Positions 43,231 to 52,319 of a stretch of DNA of 64,000 nucleotides are shown here, one piece after another. This stretch comes from Phenylobacterium aquaticum. GTDB lineage: Bacteria; Pseudomonadota; Alphaproteobacteria; Caulobacterales; Caulobacteraceae. The stretch's first letter is position 1, and the number at the start of each line of letters is the position of its first letter. The DNA lies in contig NZ_JALDPT010000028.1 of the NCBI RefSeq assembly GCF_022695515.1, positions 1 through 64,000 on the forward strand. The letters run 5' to 3'. The notes below the pieces were generated by a model, which saw only the letters and a program-made list of their open reading frames with translations, had not been told where the DNA came from and searched no databases. The position numbers were made by a program, and so were the translations under genes.

Positions 43231-43938
43231 TCAATCGGCGACGCGCGCCACCAGCTTTTCGGCTCGGCGTGTAGCATCCGACAGCAGCCCCGACCATTCC
43301 GCGATCAGGGATTCAATCAGGGCGTCATCGGCGTCCTTGGGCACGTGGAACGGGCCTTCCCACACCGTCGCCCCGCGGCCGAAGGGCCGGGCGAACATCA
43401 CCTTGTCCCAGGTGTCGAGCTGGATCGCGGGCGCGGCGGCCAGGCCCATCAGGAACACCGGGGCGCCCGTGCGCTTGGCGATCTGCAGCGAGCCCGAGGC
43501 GATCACCTCGTTGGGGCCGCGCGGCCCGTCCGGGGTGACGATCAGCACCCCGCCGTCGCCGACCCAGGTCATGGCCTCGCGGAAGGCGGCGACCACGGCG
43601 CGGGCCTTGGCGGAATCGCCCTTCTTGGCGGAGGAGGCGCGGATGGCCGGAAAGCGGGCGCGGGCGAGCGCCTGGGCGATGAATTCCCCGTCCGAGGAGG
43701 GCGAGACCAGGCAGCGCAGCTTGGGCTTCCGCCACCAGACCTGGCCGATGCCGAGGCACAGGGGGATGCGTCCGTGCCAGAACAGGCCGATGGCGCCCTG
43801 GTCGGAACTGAGCGTCGGCTCGACCTTCTCCAGCCCCACATGGGTCCAGCGGGTCGTCCGCCGGATCAGGATGAGGTAGCCGGCCAGGAGGAGGCCCAGG
43901 ACGGCCTGGACGCCGGGATTGCGCAGGATCTTCTTCAC
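43231..43938 (-). CDS. DUF374 lysophospholipid acyltransferase family protein
   Basis: A 235-residue protein with one N-terminal membrane anchor (about 9-24). Acyltransferase-like motifs are FWHGRIPLCLG and TPDGPRGPNEVIASG. Members occur in lipid A operons of alphaproteobacteria and may transfer an acyl chain to lipid A. The GTG overlaps the stop of the upstream ABC gene (GTGA). Confidence 0.85.
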   Translation of the reverse strand: MKKILRNPGVQAVLGLLLAGYLILIRRTTRWTHVGLEKVEPTLSSDQGAIGLFWHGRIPLCLGIGQVWWRKPKLRCLVSPSSDGEFIAQALARARFPAIRASSAKKGDSAKARAVVAAFREAMTWVGDGGVLIVTPDGPRGPNEVIASGSLQIAKRTGAPVFLMGLAAAPAIQLDTWDKVMFARPFGRGATVWEGPFHVPKDADDALIESLIAEWSGLLSDATRRAEKLVARVAD

Positions 43939-45713
43939 GCCGCGTCCTCCGCCTCCAGGTCCTGGCTCTTGGCCAGGCGGGCATAGAGGCCGCGCTGGGC
44001 GATCAGGGCGGCGTGATCGCCCTGTTCGACCACCTGGCCCTTGTCGATCACATAGATCCGGTCGGCCCCGCGCACGGTCGAGAGGCGATGCGCGATCAGG
44101 ATGGTGGTGCGGCCGGCCATCAGGCGGGCCAGAGCCGCCTGGACCAGGGCCTCGCTCTCGGTGTCCAGCGCGCTGGTGGCCTCGTCGAGCAGCAGGATGG
44201 GGGCGTTCTTCAGGAAGGCGCGGGCGATGGCGATCCGCTGCCGCTGGCCGCCGGACAGCCGGGCGCCGGCCTCGCCGACCAGGGTGTCATAGCCCTTGGG
44301 CAGGTCGGTGATGAAGTCGTGGGCCGCGGCGGCTTGCGCGGCCTGTTCGATCTCGGCCTGGCTGGCCTGGGGCCGGGCATAGGCGATGTTGGCGCGGATG
44401 GTGTCGTCGAACAGGAAGGGCTCCTGGGTGACCAGGGCGATCTGGTCGCGCAGGGAACTGAGCGTCACTGAGCGGATGTCGGTCCCGTCGATCGTCACCC
44501 GGCCCTCGGTGGCGTCATAGAAGCGCGGGATCAGGTTGAGCAGGGTGGTCTTGCCGCCGCCGGACGGGCCGACCAGGGCCACGGTCTGGCCGCGGGCGAC
44601 GCTGAAGCTGATGTCGGTCAGGGTGGCGGGGCCGCCGGCATAGGCGAAGCCGACATGTTCGAAACCGATCAGCCCCTCGCCGCGGGCCAGGACGGTCGCG
44701 CCGGGCGCATCACCGATCTCCGGCTCCACATCCAGGGCCACGAACAGCCGGCGCGCCGCCGACAGGCCCTCGGCCATCACGGTCTGCAGATTGGCGATCT
44801 GGCGCAGGGATTGCGACGCCACGCCCAGGCCGCCCAGGAAGGCGACGAAGGCGCCGACCGACATGTGGCCCGACTGCGAGCGCCAGCCGGCATAGGCGAT
44901 GACGCCGGCGGTGATGACGGTCATCAGGGTCTCGGTCGCCGGCGCGGCGCGGGCCCGGGCGTTGGCGCCCTTGACCAGGAAGTCCTGCCGCCGCTGCACC
45001 ACCTCGGCGACGCGGGCCTCCTCATAGGCCTCGCGGTTCTCGATCTTCACCACCCGGACGCCGTCCAGGCTTTCCATGATGGCGGTGGACAGGGCCGAGG
45101 TCTCGACCATGGCCCCCTTGGCGGCCTTGGTGGTGCGCTTGGAGAAGCGGCGCATGATGCTGGTCGACAGGGGCGCGGCGACGATCAGGGTCAGGGACAG
45201 ATAGGGATCGGCCGCCACCATCACCCAGATGGCGCCGACCACGGTCAGGAAGTGCTGGGTGTAGTTGATCACGCCCGAGGTCGCCGCCTCGCGGATCAGG
45301 CCGGCGTCATAGAGCACCGAGGAGACATAGGCCCCCGAATGCTGGGTGCGCAGATGGGCGAGGTCGGCGCGGACCAGCTTGCCGAACAGCTGCACCTGAA
45401 CGTCGCCGACCACGGCGTTGCCGATGCGGTTGATCAGCGAGGCCTGGATGATCTGGGCGATCCCCCGGCCGATCGCCATGGCGGCGATGGTGACCGGGAT
45501 CGACACCAGGGCGGCGGTCTTGTGATTGACCATCAGGTCGTTCACGGCCGGCTTCAGGATGCTGACCAGGGCCGAGGACAGCAGGGCCACGCAGACGGCG
45601 GCCAGCATGGCCACGGTCAGGCCCTTCCAGCGGGGGGCCAGATAGGTCCTGGCGATCCGCCCGATCAGGGCGCGGGCCGGAAGCTCGGCGGCGTCGGGGC
45701 TGGGGGCGGTCAT
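43935..45713 (-). CDS. MsbA-like ABC transporter (lipid A exporter)
   Basis: A 592-residue half-transporter with fused membrane domain (about 15-325) and ATPase. Walker A is ALVGPSGGGKTTLLNL, signature LSGGQRQRIAIARAF, Walker B PILLLDEATSALD, H-loop LIAHRLSTV. It heads the operon with DUF374, CDF, waaA and lpxK, so flipping of lipid A core is the likely role. ATG at 45713 (MTAPSPDAAE) is preferred over an upstream extension with poor composition. Confidence 0.88.
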   Translation of the reverse strand: MTAPSPDAAELPARALIGRIARTYLAPRWKGLTVAMLAAVCVALLSSALVSILKPAVNDLMVNHKTAALVSIPVTIAAMAIGRGIAQIIQASLINRIGNAVVGDVQVQLFGKLVRADLAHLRTQHSGAYVSSVLYDAGLIREAATSGVINYTQHFLTVVGAIWVMVAADPYLSLTLIVAAPLSTSIMRRFSKRTTKAAKGAMVETSALSTAIMESLDGVRVVKIENREAYEEARVAEVVQRRQDFLVKGANARARAAPATETLMTVITAGVIAYAGWRSQSGHMSVGAFVAFLGGLGVASQSLRQIANLQTVMAEGLSAARRLFVALDVEPEIGDAPGATVLARGEGLIGFEHVGFAYAGGPATLTDISFSVARGQTVALVGPSGGGKTTLLNLIPRFYDATEGRVTIDGTDIRSVTLSSLRDQIALVTQEPFLFDDTIRANIAYARPQASQAEIEQAAQAAAAHDFITDLPKGYDTLVGEAGARLSGGQRQRIAIARAFLKNAPILLLDEATSALDTESEALVQAALARLMAGRTTILIAHRLSTVRGADRIYVIDKGQVVEQGDHAALIAQRGLYARLAKSQDLEAEDAA

Positions 45714-45849
45714 TCTCGTCTGGGTCGGCGGTCTGGGGCGGGAAGTCAAGATCAGCGGAACCTGCGCCATATAGGGCCTATCGCCCTGGAAAGCTTCCGT
45801 TTCGCCCCATCAGCCCCTAGTTAGGGGCGGTCATCCTCCGGAGCGCCCC

Positions 45850-46515
45850 GTGGCCGAATTCGATCTGACCTCGCCGCGCGGCCGGTTTTCGACCTATCTC
45901 GACTATCTGTGGAAGGACCACGCCTATTTGAGGCTCCGGTTCTCCAACGCCCACTGGATCAGCGACGAGCTGGTCAGGACCAATCAGCCCTGGCCGTTCC
46001 AGCTGGCCGAATGGAAGCGGCGCGGGATCAAGACCATCGTCAATCTGCGGGGCGGTTTCGACGCCAGCTTCTATGCGCTGGAGAAGGACGCCTGCGCGCG
46101 CCTGGGCCTGAAGATGGTCGACTTCACCATCACCTCCCGCGAGGTCCCCAGCCGCGCCCGCGTCCACGGCGCCAAGGCCCTGTTCGAGTCGATCGAATAT
46201 CCCGCCCTGATCCACTGCAAGTCCGGCGCGGACCGGGCCGGGATCATGAGCGTGTTCTACATGCACTTCCGAAAGGGCCTGCCGATCCGCGAGGCCCTGG
46301 AGCAGCTGTCCCTGAAGTACCTGCATGTGAAGCAGGGCAAGACCGGGGTGCTGGACTACACCTTCGAGCGCTACCTCGCCGAGGGCGAACCTGCGGGCCT
46401 GACCTTCCTCGAATGGGTCGACAGCCCCGCCTATGACGAGGCCGGCATCAAGGCCGACTTCCGCAGCCAGATGTGGGGGCGGTTGCTGACGGACGGGCTC
46501 GTGAAGCGGGAGTAG
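45850..46515 (+). CDS. Tyrosine/dual-specificity phosphatase family protein
   Basis: A 221-residue cysteine phosphatase with the CX5R loop in LIHCKSGADRAGI (Cys at about 121). The upstream general acid region is less clear. GIKTIVNLRGG begins the fold. The start is a GTG. It is divergent from the lipid A operon. Relatives act on protein tyrosine or phosphoinositides; the substrate here is unknown. Confidence 0.83.
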   Translation: MAEFDLTSPRGRFSTYLDYLWKDHAYLRLRFSNAHWISDELVRTNQPWPFQLAEWKRRGIKTIVNLRGGFDASFYALEKDACARLGLKMVDFTITSREVPSRARVHGAKALFESIEYPALIHCKSGADRAGIMSVFYMHFRKGLPIREALEQLSLKYLHVKQGKTGVLDYTFERYLAEGEPAGLTFLEWVDSPAYDEAGIKADFRSQMWGRLLTDGLVKRE

Positions 46516-46518
46516 TTA

Positions 46519-46653
46519 TCTCCCTCGCCCCCTTGGGGGAGAGGGTAGGGTGAGGGGCGCGTCGCGAAGCGGAGCGTCTTGCGGCCGGCGGTTTGGTCGC
46601 GGGCCGTCAGCAGAGCCCCTCACCCAACCCTCTCCCCGCGAGCGGGGAGAGGG
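46519..46653. repeat. REP-like palindromic element
   Basis: Two C/G-rich palindromes face each other. The left one pairs CCCTC-GCCCCC with GGGGGAGAGGG, then runs AGGGTGAGGGGC. The right one starts GCCCCTCACCCAACCCTCTC and ends in a CCCCGCGAGCGGGG hairpin. The inner arms are near-perfect inverted copies about 70 bases apart. It is intergenic between convergent genes, as usual for REP/BIME elements. Confidence 0.75.
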
Positions 46654-46660
46654 CCAAGTC

Positions 46661-46906
46661 TCAATGCTCGTGGTCGTGGTCCGGGTCCAGGTCCGGGTCG
46701 AGCAGCTTGTGGGCGTGGATGATGAAGTAGCGCATCAGGGCGTTGTCGACGGTGGACTGGGCCTTGGCGCGCCAGGCGGCCAGCGCCTCGCCATAGCTGC
46801 CATAGGCGCCGACCAGATCGACCTTGCCGAGATCGCGGAAGGTGTTGTGTTCGAGGTCCGCCAGTTCGCCGCCGATGACGAGGTGCAGGAGCTGCTTGTC
46901 AGGCAT
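46661..46906 (-). CDS. DUF4170 family protein
   Basis: An 81-residue protein, MPDKQLLHLVIGGELADLEH at the start and an acidic, His-rich tail (DPDLDPDHDHEH). I recognise it as the alphaproteobacterial DUF4170 family. The ATG at 46906 follows the cysQ stop by 23 bases. An in-frame ATG at 46933 overlaps cysQ. Function unknown; the position suggests an accessory to cysQ. Confidence 0.8.
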   Translation of the reverse strand: MPDKQLLHLVIGGELADLEHNTFRDLGKVDLVGAYGSYGEALAAWRAKAQSTVDNALMRYFIIHAHKLLDPDLDPDHDHEH

Positions 46907-46929
46907 GTGGGAAGTTTTCCTAAAAGGAA

Positions 46930-47723
46930 TCAATTCCCCAAGGCGATATGCCGGACTCGGTTAAGGATCAATGGCGCGAGCCCCGGCGTCGCGCACAGCA
47001 GGCTGTGCTGCGCAGGCGTCTTGCCGTTGTAGGCGAAGGGGCGGCCCAGATGGTCGCCGCTATAGGCGCCGGCTTCCCGCGCGATCAGGTCGGCGGCGGC
47101 CAGGTCCCAGTCGGACTTCGCCACCAGCACCAGGGCCGCGTCGAAGGCGCCGGCCGCCACCAGACACATGCGATAGGCGGTCGAGCTGCGCGCCTCGATC
47201 TGCATCGGCGGCCAGGGCTCGGGCCAGGCGGGGTGCTGGAACATGCGGATGTCGCCGACCATGCGCGAGCCTTCCAGCGCCTCGCGGTCGGAGGGGGCGA
47301 TGGGCGCGCCGTTCAGCCAGGCGCCGGCGCGGCCTTGGCGCTGTAGAGCTCGCCCACGTCGGGGGCGTAGACCACGCCGGCCACCGGCTGGTCATCCTCG
47401 ATCACCGCGATCGACACCGACCACCAGGGCCGGCCCTTGGCGTAGGAGCGGGTGCCGTCGATGGGATCGACCACGAACAGGCGGCGGCAGGCCAGGCGGT
47501 CGGGATTGTCGGCCGTCTCCTCCGACAGCCAGCCATAGTCGGGCCGCGCCGCGCGCAGGGTGTCGATCAGCAGCTGGTCCACCGCCAGGTCGGCGTTGGT
47601 GACCGGCGAGGAGTCGGCGGCCTTGTATTCGATCTCAAGGCCCTGATCGCGCAGGGCCAGGGCCAGGTCTCCGGCGGCGCGGGCCGCGTTCAGGATCAGG
47701 TCGAGATCGGCTTGGTGCGTCAT
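46930..47723 (-). pseudogene. cysQ: 3'(2'),5'-bisphosphate nucleotidase CysQ, frameshifted near 47327
   Basis: An inositol-monophosphatase-fold enzyme that hydrolyses PAP, the by-product of sulfotransferases. The first frame holds SEETADN and the metal site DPIDGTRSYAKG; the second holds SDWDLAAADLIAREAG. One missing base near 47327 breaks it; with a G restored (KAAAGAWLNGAPIAP) the protein has 264 residues, the normal size. ATGA overlap with pmbA. Confidence 0.88.
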
Positions 47724-49060
47724 TTCCCGGCGATGGCCAGTCCGTCGACCAGGATGGAGGGGGCGTTGGCCGAGCCGCGGATCTCAAGATCCGCGCCGGG
47801 GACCAGCCGGGCGTAGATGTCGATCAGATTGCCCGCCACGGTGATCTCGGTGACCGGATAGGCGAGCTCGCCGTTCTCGAACCAGAAGCCCGCGCAGCCC
47901 ACCGACCAGTCGCCGGTGTTGCCGTTCAGCGAGGGGCCGAACATCGAGGTGATCAGCACGCCGGAGCCGGCCTCGCGCATCAGGCCGGCCTGGTCGAGCT
48001 GGCCGGGTTCGAGGGTGAGGTTCGAGGTGGAGACGCCGGGCGGACCCGCCAGGCCGCGCGAGGCGTGGCCGGTGGTCGAAAGACCCAGCTGGCGCGCCGA
48101 CGAGGTGTTCATCAGCCAGGTGGTCAGCACCCCGTCCTCGATCAGGTTCCAGGCGCGATTGGCGACGCCCTCGTCGTCGAAGGGCGAGGAGCCCAGGCCG
48201 CGGCGCTTGTGCGGGTCGTCGGTGATCCGCACGCCCTTGGCGAAGACCTGCTGGCCGAGCTTGTCCTTCAGGAACGAGTTGCCGCGGGCGATGGAGGGGC
48301 CGGAAATGGCGCCGATCAGGGGGCCGATCAGCGAGGTGGCCAGGCGGTTCTCGAAGATCACCGGGGCGGTGGTCGAGTCGATCTTGCGGGCGCCCAGGCG
48401 GGCGGCGGCGCGGCGGCCGGCCTCGGCGCCGATCACGTCGGGGGCGGGCAGGTCGGACAGCCAGCGGGTGGAGCGGCCGTCATAGCCGCTCTCCATCTCG
48501 TCGCCTTCGCCGGCGACGACGGAGGCGCCGACCGAGAAGCCCGAGGCGCGGTGCAGGCCGGAAAAGCCATTGGAGGTGACCAGCCGCCAGGTCGAGCGGG
48601 AGGTGGAGGCCGAGCCGCCCTCGGAATTGGAGATGCGCGGCATGGCGCGGGCGGCGTCCTCGGCGGCGCGGGCCCGGTCCTCAAGCTCTTCCGGGCTGGG
48701 CTCGGAGGCGTCGAACAGGTCGAGGTCCTGGTGCGGCGCGCCGGCGTGGGCGTGGGCCTCGGCGAGACCCGCATAGGGATCTTCCGGCGCGAGCTTCGCC
48801 ATGGCGACGGCCCGGGCGACCAGCTTGGCGCGGGCCTCGGTGGAGATGTCGGAGCCGGAGACGGTGGCCTGCTGCTTGCCGACAAAGACCCGCAGGCCGA
48901 TGTCGCGGGACTCCTCCCGCTCCACTTCCTCGAGCTTGCCCAGGCGGACACTGATTCCCAGGGCGTGGCGTTCGGCGCCGACGGCTTCGGCGGCGTCGGC
49001 TCCGGCCTTCAGGGCGGCGGCGACGACATCGGCTAAGAGGCTCTCTTCCATCCCCGCCAT
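47720..49060 (-). CDS. pmbA: Metalloprotease-family protein PmbA/TldE
   Basis: A 446-residue TldE-type partner of the TldD protease, implicated in peptide maturation and antitoxin turnover. ESRDIGLRVFVGKQQATVS near the N-terminus, SSPFDDEGVANRAWNLIEDG and GNTGDWSVGCAGFWFENGE near the C-terminus are family features. It lacks the metal-binding HExxxH of TldD, as expected. ATG at 49060 (MAGMEESLL) is preferred; the next is at 49051. Confidence 0.93.
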   Translation of the reverse strand: MAGMEESLLADVVAAALKAGADAAEAVGAERHALGISVRLGKLEEVEREESRDIGLRVFVGKQQATVSGSDISTEARAKLVARAVAMAKLAPEDPYAGLAEAHAHAGAPHQDLDLFDASEPSPEELEDRARAAEDAARAMPRISNSEGGSASTSRSTWRLVTSNGFSGLHRASGFSVGASVVAGEGDEMESGYDGRSTRWLSDLPAPDVIGAEAGRRAAARLGARKIDSTTAPVIFENRLATSLIGPLIGAISGPSIARGNSFLKDKLGQQVFAKGVRITDDPHKRRGLGSSPFDDEGVANRAWNLIEDGVLTTWLMNTSSARQLGLSTTGHASRGLAGPPGVSTSNLTLEPGQLDQAGLMREAGSGVLITSMFGPSLNGNTGDWSVGCAGFWFENGELAYPVTEITVAGNLIDIYARLVPGADLEIRGSANAPSILVDGLAIAGK

Positions 49061-49088
49061 ATGGCCGCCCGGAGGGCCGGGGGCAAGC

Positions 49089-49490
49089 TTAAGCCACGGC
49101 GTAGAACAGCAGCACCGCGCCCAGGAACACATAGGCGATCCAGGTCATCAATATGCCGATGGCCCGGGGGAAGGAGGCGGCGCCGGAATTGGACAGGCCG
49201 ACCCCGTGCAGCACCCGGCCGACGAACAGCAGGAAGCCGGCCACATGCACGGCCAGCGGCGGGGCGTCGACCACCGCCAGGACCGCGATGCCGACCATGG
49301 CGGCGGGGACATATTCGGTGGCGTTGCCGAAGGCCCGGATGGCCTGGGCCAGCTCCGGCACCCCGCCATCGCCGAGAGCGACCTTGTGACGCTGGCGCTG
49401 GCGCACGACCAGCAGGGACAGGACCAGCAGCAGCAGGAGGTGCAGGCCGACCCAGAGCGCGGCGGCGTGACCCGAATTGACGACGTCCAT
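49089..49490 (-). CDS. MAPEG family membrane protein
   Basis: A 133-residue four-helix membrane protein of the MAPEG (glutathione/eicosanoid) family. GNATEYVPAAMVGI contains the conserved N-x-x-E-x-x-P core, and GRVLHGVGLS is the loop motif. AGGAG eight bases before the ATG at 49490 fixes the start. The enzymatic activity in bacteria is mostly unknown. Confidence 0.87.
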   Translation of the reverse strand: MDVVNSGHAAALWVGLHLLLLLVLSLLVVRQRQRHKVALGDGGVPELAQAIRAFGNATEYVPAAMVGIAVLAVVDAPPLAVHVAGFLLFVGRVLHGVGLSNSGAASFPRAIGILMTWIAYVFLGAVLLFYAVA

Positions 49491-49591
49491 AACAATGTTC
49501 TCCTGGGCCGCGGGGCCGGCAGTTGTGCGCGGATTGGCGCCGAGGGCAAGCCCGGGATTGTCTGCGGCGCGCCGGCAAGCGGAACGGCAGG

Positions 49592-49753
49592 ATTGAACCA
49601 CAAAGGGCACAAAGGGCGCGAAGGTCACAAAGGATGGGGCCTTCGCTCGGGAATATCGACGGGCGCTTCGCGCCGAAGACTGGATGATCGCTGTCCCCGC
49701 CTCGCCGCCGCGTCTTCGTGTCCTTCGCTTCCTTTGTGCCCTTTGTGGTCAAT
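49592..49753. repeat. 162-bp element with nonamer-based inverted ends
   Basis: The left end has tandem 9-mers (CACAAAGGG, CACAAAGGG, CGCGAAGGT, CACAAAGGA). The right end is its inverted copy (CCTTTGTGCCCTTTGTGG). The ends match over 22 bases with one indel. The rest of the 305-base gap between the MAPEG gene and ubiD shows no gene. Probably a small non-autonomous or REP-type repeat. Confidence 0.65.
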
Positions 49754-49795
49754 ATCGGGTGTCGCCGCGTCTCGAAGGTGTGGCGGCGATCCGTA

Positions 49796-51321
49796 TCAGT
49801 CCACCGGATCCCCAGACCCCGGCAGGCCCAGCCGCGACCACTTGGCGGTGACGGCCTCGACCGTCGCCTGGTCCATGCCGAGCTTCTCGCCCCATTCGCG
49901 ATGGGTCTCGGGCGGCCACTTGTTGGTGGCGTCCAGGCCGATCTTGGAACCCAGCCCGCTCTCCGGAGAGGCGAAGTCCAGATAGTCGATGGGGGTGTTC
50001 TCGATCAGGGTCACGTCGCGGGCCGGATCCATGCGGGTCGAGAGCGCCCACATGACGTCCTTCCAGTCGCGGGCGTCGATGTCGTCGTCCACGACGATCA
50101 CCCACTTGGTGTACATGAACTGCCGCAGATAGCTCCAGACGCCCATCATCACCCGCTTGGCGTGGCCCGGATAGGCCTTCTTCATCGAGACCACAGCGAT
50201 GCGGTAGGAGCAGCCCTCGGGCGGCAGCCAGAAGTCGACGATCTCCGGGAACTGCTGGCGGATCAGGGGGATGAACACCTCGTTGAGCGCCTCGCCCAGC
50301 ACGCTGGGCTCGTCCGGCGGCCGGCCGGTGAAGGTGGTCAGATAGATCGGGTTCTTGCGCATGGTGATGGCGCTGATCTCGAACACCGGGAAGCGCTCGA
50401 CGGAATTGTAATAGCCGGTGTGGTCCCCGTACGGCCCCTCGTCGGCGTATTCGTCGAGCAGGACGTGTCCCTCCAGCACGATCTCGGCCTGGGCCGGGAC
50501 CATCAGGGGCACGGTCTTGGCGGGGACGAGGTCGAGCTTGGCGCCGCGCATCAGGCCGGCGAACTGGTACTCCGACAGGGTGTCGGGCACCGGGGTCACG
50601 GCCGCCAGGATGGTGCCGGGATGGCGCCGATCACCGCGCAGGCGGGCAGAGGCTCGCGCTTGCCGGCCTTCTTCCAGCGCTGGTGGTGCTGGGCGCCGCC
50701 ACGGTGGGCCAGCCAGCGCATGATGGTGCGGTTCTTCCCCAGCACCTGCATCCGGTAGATGCCGAGATTGTAGTTGTCCTCGCGGTCGTCGGACGGGCCC
50801 TTGGTGACCACCAGGGGCCAGGTGATCAGGGGGGCGGGCTCCCCCGGCCAGCAGGTCTGGATCGGCAGCTTGGTCAGGTCGATGTCGTCGCCCTTCAGCA
50901 CGATCTCCTGCACGGGCGCCTTCTTCACCGTGGCCGGCCGCATGGACATCACCGTCTTGGCGAGCGGCAGCATCTCCATGGCGTCCTTGATGCCGCGCGG
51001 CGGCTCAGGCGCGCGCAGGAAGGCCAGGAGTTCGCCCACCTCGCGCAACTCGCCGGCGGTGGTGCGCTCGACGCCGTCCAGGGTCACGCCCATGGCGACC
51101 CGCTTCACCGTGCCGAACAGATTGACCAGGCAGGGCATGTTCGACGGTTCGCCGTCGGCGCGGATGACGTTCTCGAACAGGACGGCGGGGCCGCCGGTGG
51201 CCAGCAGGCGGCGCTGGATCTCGGTCATCTCCAGCACGGTGGAGACCGGCTCGGTCACCCGCACCAGTTCGCCCGCCTTCTCCAGCTTGGCGATGAAATC
51301 CCGCAAGGACTTGTAGGCCAT
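49796..51321 (-). pseudogene. ubiD: UbiD family decarboxylase, frameshifted near 50621
   Basis: A prenylated-FMN-dependent 3-polyprenyl-4-hydroxybenzoate decarboxylase of ubiquinone synthesis. The N-terminal frame runs from MAYKSLRDFIAKLEKAGELV to RWLAHRGGAQHHQRW. The C-terminal frame includes EYADEGPYGDHTGYY and the catalytic E-x-x-E-type stretch. A single missing G (IGADPGTILAAVTPVP restored) joins them into about 508 residues, the normal length. ubiA is 5 kb away. Confidence 0.9.
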
Positions 51322-51403
51322 GTCCGCTCCCGGTTCGGTCGTGCCGGTTAGTTAGGGCGCGCGGGTCTGGCTGTCACCTGCGCGGCGGCTTAAGATCACC
51401 GGC

Positions 51404-51625
51404 ATGAAGCGCCTCGACCTTGATGACCTGCCGCCCAAGCTCGCCGCCCTGCTGACCGGGCTGGAGGCGGGGGAGGAGTTGCTGCTGGTCCAGAACGGCG
51501 GCGTCGCCGGGCGGCTGACGGCCATGGCCCGGCCTGCGCCCGAGGCCGAGGCGGAGGAGGTCACGCCGGAGCGGGCCTCGGAAGTGTTCGAACTGTTCCG
51601 CGCCTCGATCGAGGACGAGTTCTAG
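51404..51625 (+). CDS. Small Phd/YefM-like protein
   Basis: A 73-residue protein whose first half (LPPKLAALLTGLEAGEELLLVQ and NGGVAGRLTAMARP) resembles the N-terminal DNA-binding region of Phd/YefM antitoxins. The second half is acidic. No toxin gene is adjacent; the next gene is on the other strand. An orphan antitoxin or regulator is possible. Confidence 0.6.
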   Translation: MKRLDLDDLPPKLAALLTGLEAGEELLLVQNGGVAGRLTAMARPAPEAEAEEVTPERASEVFELFRASIEDEF

Positions 51626-51969
51626 CCCGCCTTCGCCGCGTCGAATTCCTTCACCAGCTTCTTCGGCGCGATCTCCCGAAAGCGGCGGTCGAGGAAGTTG
51701 CGGAACGAGCCGGGGTGCAGGGTCGCGATGCGGGCCAGCACGGCGGGATAGTCGCGGTAGTGGGCGGTGATGTGGAAGGTCTCCGGCTCGGCCTCCATCA
51801 GCATCTCGCGCTCGTCGACATGGACGCCCATCAGCACGACGCTCTGGTCGTCCTTGCGCAGGCGGGTGAAGAACTTGCCCGCCACCTTGAAGGCCGGATG
51901 GCCATAGGACACGCCCTCCTCGGTCCCGGGGAAGGACAGCACGATCTCGCGCATTTCGTCGGGGGTCAT
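51622..51969 (-). CDS. MmcQ/YjbR family protein (copy 1)
   Basis: A 115-residue DNA-binding-like fold of the MmcQ/YjbR family: MTPDEMREIVLSFPGTEEGV and AEPETFHITAHYRDYPAVLARI. It lies directly after a paralog with the same start MTPDEMR and the same AEPETFHIT block; the two overlap by four bases. Function unknown. Confidence 0.85.
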   Translation of the reverse strand: MTPDEMREIVLSFPGTEEGVSYGHPAFKVAGKFFTRLRKDDQSVVLMGVHVDEREMLMEAEPETFHITAHYRDYPAVLARIATLHPGSFRNFLDRRFREIAPKKLVKEFDAAKAG

Positions 51970-52319
51970 GGGCGCTTCTCCTGCTCGCGTCGGGCATCAT
52001 AGGCCTTGATGTCGGACTTGCGCGCGATCTGACGCCAGCGTTTCCACAGGAAGCGCTCCAGGGCCTGAGGCGTCAGGCTGGCGAGCCTCGCCAGCATGCC
52101 GGGATAGTCCTTGTAGTGGTCGGTGATGTGGAAGGTCTCGGGCTCGGCCTGGAGCAGCATTTCGCGCTCGTCGAAACTCACGCCCACGATCATGGCGTCC
52201 GCGCCCAGCAGCCGGGCCAGGACCTTGCCGTTCACCTTGAACACCACCGAGCCCATATTGAAGCCCTCCTCGGCGCCCGGAATGGCGAGGGCGAGGCTGC
52301 GCATCTCGTCGGGGGTCAC
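51966..52319 (-). CDS. MmcQ/YjbR family protein (copy 2)
   Basis: A 117-residue paralog of the next gene (VTPDEMRSLALAIPGAEEGF, AEPETFHITDHYKDYPGMLARL). The GTG start overlaps the upstream YdeI-like stop (GTGA). A tandem duplication that has diverged well. It ends in a basic tail. Confidence 0.83.
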   Translation of the reverse strand: MTPDEMRSLALAIPGAEEGFNMGSVVFKVNGKVLARLLGADAMIVGVSFDEREMLLQAEPETFHITDHYKDYPGMLARLASLTPQALERFLWKRWRQIARKSDIKAYDARREQEKRP

